A stretch of DNA of 64,000 bases from Ananas comosus (lineage: Eukaryota > Streptophyta > Magnoliopsida > Poales > Bromeliaceae), in assembly GCF_001540865.1 (NCBI RefSeq), contig NC_033621.1, positions 2,141,439 through 2,205,438 on the forward strand, given 5' to 3'. The first letter of the stretch is position 1. Each line of letters opens with the position of its first letter. Below the pieces are notes generated by a model. That model was not told the DNA's origin. It searched no databases and saw only the letters and a list, made by a program, of their open reading frames with translations. This document shows, piece after piece, positions 59,698-64,000 of this stretch. The translations under genes were made by a program, and so were the position numbers.

Positions 59698-60749
59698 TTT
59701 ATACAGCTAACACGGCCTACTACTTGCACATAATTAAGAAGTAAAGAGCTTTGCATAAAAAAGCAGTTCCAAATAACTCAATTTCTGAAATAAACGAGAT
59801 CTAAAATACCAAAAATTCACCAATGAGGAAAACTTAAACGCTTAACAGTGAGAGCATAAAGGATCAACTGATGCAAATTGCACAAGAGGCCAAAGTTACA
59901 AGGGAAACCAAACCAAATTACAGAGTCACCCATCTTGTTTATCAGATAAAAAAAGAAAAATATAGCAAGCAGGCCCTCTTTCTTTCGCCGACAAATGTAA
60001 GCATGAGATGGGAGTTACTGAATTTTTGGGCACACCCAGAAAGCCATTATCTGATCTGATATTTTACAACATGAAGAGGCATAGCAAACCAAAAATTATG
60101 AAATAACTTGCATGGTAATTGTCGGGTAATTGATTGATAATGAGGGGAACCAAGTATTCAAATATCACGGTCCGGGTGAACCAGACCCCTTAATTCAACG
60201 GAAAATACCTACATTTACATGAAATAGCGTGGTGCAGCACAGGTATAAGGGTACTGCAAAATGAAACTATATTCATTTATCTCCAGGGTTACCAAAGGTT
60301 CTTCACTTAAAACAGTTTTGATAACGAGAAAACGAAGGAGAACAAAACATCATGAGAAGTTTATGATCCGAAAATATGATTAGAATCTAGGGAAAGTAAT
60401 AATCAGTCCTCTAAGTAGCAATCAAGTGAACACCTTTGTAGGCATAATCCTCACAATCCCTTGCCAAAAGATGCAATTTTTCTACCTACAACCCACTATT
60501 ATCCCACTCTAGCAATGCAAATTAACAACAAATGCGCATTAAAAAAAATCTGTGGATTCCACTCCATTAAACGCCAAATTGGGTTCAAATTAGTATAAAC
60601 TAGTACAAAATCCATCACGGAAACAGGTCTCCATGGAAATGTCACCATGGAACATCAGATCGAGCACAGATTACACGCACCAAACGATTTCGAGCCCCGA
60701 TTTAGGCGAGATCCAACGAGAAAAAGGCGATCGAAGGAAGAGAAAGCTA
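59698..60749 (-). other. SP1L upstream region
   Basis: No coding exon seen. CGATCGCCTTTTTCTCG and CT-rich sequence on the minus strand at 60700-60749 resemble a 5' UTR, cut by the N at 60750. The link to SP1L is inference. Confidence 0.4.
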
Positions 60750-60750
60750 N

Positions 60751-60882
60751 CGCCGCCGCCGCGGAGGGCCCAGAAGGGGTCGGGGCCGAGGGCGGGGCGG
60801 GAGAGGAGGGAGGAGGAGAGGGGGTGGAGGAGGAGGGCGTCGACGGCGAGGTCACGTCGACCTCCACCCGGTTCAGGTTCAT
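60751..60882 (-). CDS. 5' coding fragment of an unidentified gene, cut by an N
   Basis: A minus-strand frame from ATG 60882 (MNLNRVEVDVTSPSTPSSS, Pro/Ser-rich) runs into the N at 60750. Another frame without ATG (residues ending LSRPALGPDPFWALRGGG) also stays open and looks protein-like, so the true frame is undecided. The upstream telo-box leader and high GC support a genuine gene start. It might be a misplaced contig. Not recognised. Confidence 0.35.
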
Positions 60883-60912
60883 CAGGTCGAGGATCGCGAA
60901 CCCCGCTAGATC

Positions 60913-60933
60913 TAGGGTTAGGGTTAGGGTTTC
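60913..60933 (-). promoter_or_regulatory. Triple telo-box (AAACCCTAA repeats)
   Basis: On the minus strand AAACCCTAACCCTAACCCTA, 31-51 bp upstream of the ATG at 60882. Telo-boxes are common near starts of plant genes for translation and cell growth. (GGATC)n repeats lie just upstream (60940-60957). Confidence 0.65.
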
Positions 60934-61079
60934 GTACCTCGGATCGGATCGGATCGGAGAGGAGAGAGAGGAGGAGAGCGCCTTCGCAAATGGTGAAGGG
61001 GGATCATCAATGTACTACGCTATTTTAAGAAAGGAACCGGGGGGGGGGACTTTTTCAGAAAAGTACCAAAACGTTTAAA

Positions 61080-62220
61080 ATTTACATTAGGTTCATAATC
61101 CACGTGTCGCTCGATGGTGCGCTAGCAGGAGTGAGCACATTTTTTTTCGGCCGTTGGATTTATTTCCAAATAGAGGTCTCTGTCGAAAGCTTTTTTTCAA
61201 AAAAAAAGCATTGCGTTTTCACTGGTCCGCGCTTGCGTGGTGGACCCGGTCTAGGAAATAATACATGCGATTGATCCGTGTCCGTGTGAAAACGACCGTT
61301 GCTTTTTTATCAAACGGTCCGAATTTGTAGCTCCCGTGGAATTAATGGGCCACCTGGCCCAGGTAGGCCCATTCTCTTCATTACCAAAGCCCATTGTAAA
61401 AAGGCCCGAAATAGGCCCAACACTTTTCACGAAAACAGCCTGTAAGTTAGCTTTGGCCCATTAAAAGCCGTAATCATCGGCAGATAAAACGGTCTCACGT
61501 TCGGCACTGTCCCCAGCAAACTTTTGTTTAGGGCCTGCCTGAGGATACTATATATATCCTGTCAATTCTAGGAGATGAGCGATGAACAAAAATTCGGTTG
61601 GGACGTTGGTTCCTAACGCGAGACCGTTCCATCCGCCGTCCGTCGACGGTGAATTACTGAGTCTATTCAGTCACTTCTGTAAGTATGTAGTGCTGTTTAA
61701 TAAAATGACTTTTTAAGTTTTGATATCCGAAAATAAGTTCCGTCCAAATAACTTTTCTTCTGATAAAATAAGAAGCTCCATATTGGAGTTTTCTTTCTTT
61801 GGATTTTAATATGATATTTTTCTGCTTTTGAGTAATTAATTAACAACAAAAGCTTTAAATTTTTTTTGTTTTCCAACCACTCTAACTTCAAATGTTCATG
61901 CATGTGTTGAGCTTGCGGTTAATCAAGTATAAATAATTAATACATCATTCTCTCATAACTTAAGTTTGTAAACGCAAAATATATATTTCCATATTAATTT
62001 CTGCTGGATATTCCAGCATGTAGGATTACAGTAAAGCCTTCTTAATTCTAATTTTTTGGGCTACATCTTCCATAAGATCTTATAGATGATATACACAGAT
62101 TACTTTGTTTTATATATGATTTGATAACTACATATAGTACTTAAGCATAGGATTTGATCAAAAATTGGAGGGAACACATACGTACACCTTAATTATGGTA
62201 GCTTGAATCCTGTAGCACAT

Positions 62221-62257
<37 letters not shown>

Positions 62258-64000
62258 CATGGTGGTCTACTGAGCAACTCAGCCTTAATGATAGCATACT
62301 GCTTTAAGTTGGGACCAAATATTCTATTTACACTCTGATGTCCTTGGCCTATATATATAACTCAATGTGAAACCCCAGACCCTATAGTGAGCAAGTATAT
62401 AAACCCTAGCTAGATGGTTGGTGCATGAGAGCTGTGAGAGCAAGGACCACCATGTCCATGTTTCAGAAAAATCAGCAGATGCCCATTTCTAATTCATTGC
62501 ATAACAACAAAGGAAGCTTTAAAGAGATCTGAAAAAGGAGATGCTGCATTTTTTTTTTTTTTATTTCTCTTCTCTTGGTGATGCATCACAAAGTTTATAT
62601 AGGCTAAACAACCATTGGACCATTTTCTTAAAAAAGAAAAAAAAAATAGAAACCATTTAATTGGATGTGCACTACCCTTTCTCATCATTAAATATTTGCA
62701 GAACTAATCTCATGAATTAAGTTTGCTCCCTTTTAGAACACTTAATAAATGAAGGAATAATTTGTAGTAACAAACTATGTTTGATGTTGCTAGGAAAGGT
62801 TGGAGCTATATTTTGCTTTTCTATGTGTAGGTTTATGTATTTATGTAGCAATTAATATTTTCATATGATCCTCAGTAAGTTGTAATAAGAATCAGAGAAC
62901 CAAAGAAATAGAAAAATTACAAGGAGAAGGAAGAGTCCCTTTTTTTATTATTTATCTTTAAATAACTCTATGTTTGGTCTTATTATAAGCTTATTCACAA
63001 TGATGCATGCATGCAAGGGAAAAAGCCATCAACAACTAGCCTCAGATAAGTTCTTCAACTTGTTATGATCAACAACACATGAACCTCTTAACTTTTGTTG
63101 TAACAAATATCTTCTCTTAATTTACAGCCTCGAAAAATGACCAAGTGAACAATATATATATAGACACATACCACATGGTGAAGCTTAATAGGACTTACTT
63201 TTCTAAATCATAGAATGGAGCACCTTCACAACAAATCCTTTAGATGTTGTAGATAGCTATTGAATGCTATCCATGCCACGATTACGCGCATCTATAAAGC
63301 TCTATCGAAGATCTAGAGTATCACTATAATATCTAACATGCCTTGAATATTTGTTTTCTCGAACTCGACCTTAATTCCATTATTGGCATATGGCTTCCAA
63401 TTTGCTCCCTACAAATTGTCCACACAAATTAAGAAAAATTGCTGGTTGTGTGGTCCTTTGGCATTACTGCGTCACTGCAAAGCGGTAAGTTGGTCCCTTA
63501 GCAATATTTTACCTTTCTAGCTAGGGCCTCTTCTGTGCATATATACATTTTTAAGCACTTTGTAGATAGATTTACACTAGTTATGTGAATTCCAATTCCC
63601 TGGAGAGTTAGTTTGAATTTGACATATTGATCATTGCTAATCACTAATCTTTGTTGATAATTATTTATTATGTCTTCTTTTCGTGTCTTTCCTTTACCTT
63701 GAATATTTTAGTATAGTTACTATGTATAGAGAGGGACATATAGATAAAATTAAACTAATCAGGTCATGATGAAGCATAATCTTTACAAACCTATCAAATG
63801 ATTGTTTGTTTGCTTCCTATGGATGATTGCAAGTAGTTATCATCAATATTACACAGCTAGTATTTTCTTAATTGGCTTTGTAATAGTACTATCAAGAGAG
63901 GCACTTATGTATATACATCCATGCATGTATATACACATAAGTACACACCTATACATATACATACATATATTTGTGATTTTCTCTAGTTAACATGGCAGGT
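61080..64000. other. Gene-free right end of window
   Basis: AT-rich; (TA)n microsatellite at 62225-62257 and a T run at about 62549. The short frames match nothing recognised. 61320-61480 is GC-richer, with repeated GGCCCA words (site II-like TGGGCC/GGCCCA elements near 61348, 61369, 61414, 61455), typical of plant promoters, but no partner gene is visible. Confidence 0.5.

Noticed and set aside
1..64000. CRISPR arrays, bacterial operons, integrated virus or organelle DNA
   Set aside because: No regularly spaced repeats with unique spacers, no prokaryotic gene organisation, no viral replication or capsid domains, and no plastid or mitochondrial genes were seen.
1..64000. Conserved microRNA, snRNA or rRNA genes
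   Set aside because: Scanning by eye for common plant miRNA seeds and U-snRNA or rRNA cores gave no match; a covariance-model search would be decisive.

Overview
This is a nuclear genome segment from a plant, most likely a commelinid monocot. Coding exons are split by GT-AG introns, several gene starts are very GC- and proline/alanine-rich, and the intergenic DNA is AT-rich and crowded with MITEs, SINEs and microsatellites. The species cannot be fixed from sequence alone. Seven single-base N characters (15756, 20307, 45832, 47737, 49799, 53116, 60750) behave as contig joins, and four or more carry tell-tale local duplications, so part of the apparent structure is assembly artefact.

Layout. 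1-1873: SF3B5 (+), missing only its first exon. 2794-2865: tRNA-Asp(GUC). 4756-8566: reversibly glycosylated polypeptide / UDP-arabinopyranose mutase (-), four coding exons, with a 16-bp G-box/C-box palindrome upstream. 8820-18900: gene-free, holding a SINE copy, nested Harbinger-like elements, a very GC-rich hAT-like MITE and long AT-rich tracts. 19058-22072 (+) and 22546-25890 (-): two complete COBRA-like GPI-anchored protein genes, tail to tail and 473 bp apart. 26100-30390: gene-free. 30391-32485: 6-phosphogluconolactonase (-). 34700-45090: gene-free, with two Harbinger-like MITEs. 45093-48273: a broken or mis-scaffolded locus (-) holding the two ends of one PPR gene with a PPR-leader/exostosin chimeric exon between them. 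48680-50911: a 1.1 kb near-identical duplication around an N. 53800-57472: GONST3-type Golgi nucleotide-sugar transporter (+) with 5' UTR introns. 59063-59697: SPIRAL1-like microtubule protein (-). 60751-60882: 5' fragment of an unidentified gene. 61080-64000: nothing recognised.

The genes are independent plant loci and not an operon or cluster. A cell-wall theme recurs: UDP-arabinofuranose supply (RGP), two COBRA-like proteins for cellulose deposition, a GDP-sugar transporter for pectin side chains, a microtubule regulator of anisotropic growth, and a fragment of a GT47 exostosin. I read this as coincidence. I did not find a convincing novel system. The most informative observations are the PPR/exostosin chimera, a Mutator-type foldback insertion with a 9-bp target duplication and a matching near-empty site, the fossil signal-peptide exon in a COBRA-like intron, and the assembly-artefact signatures at the Ns.
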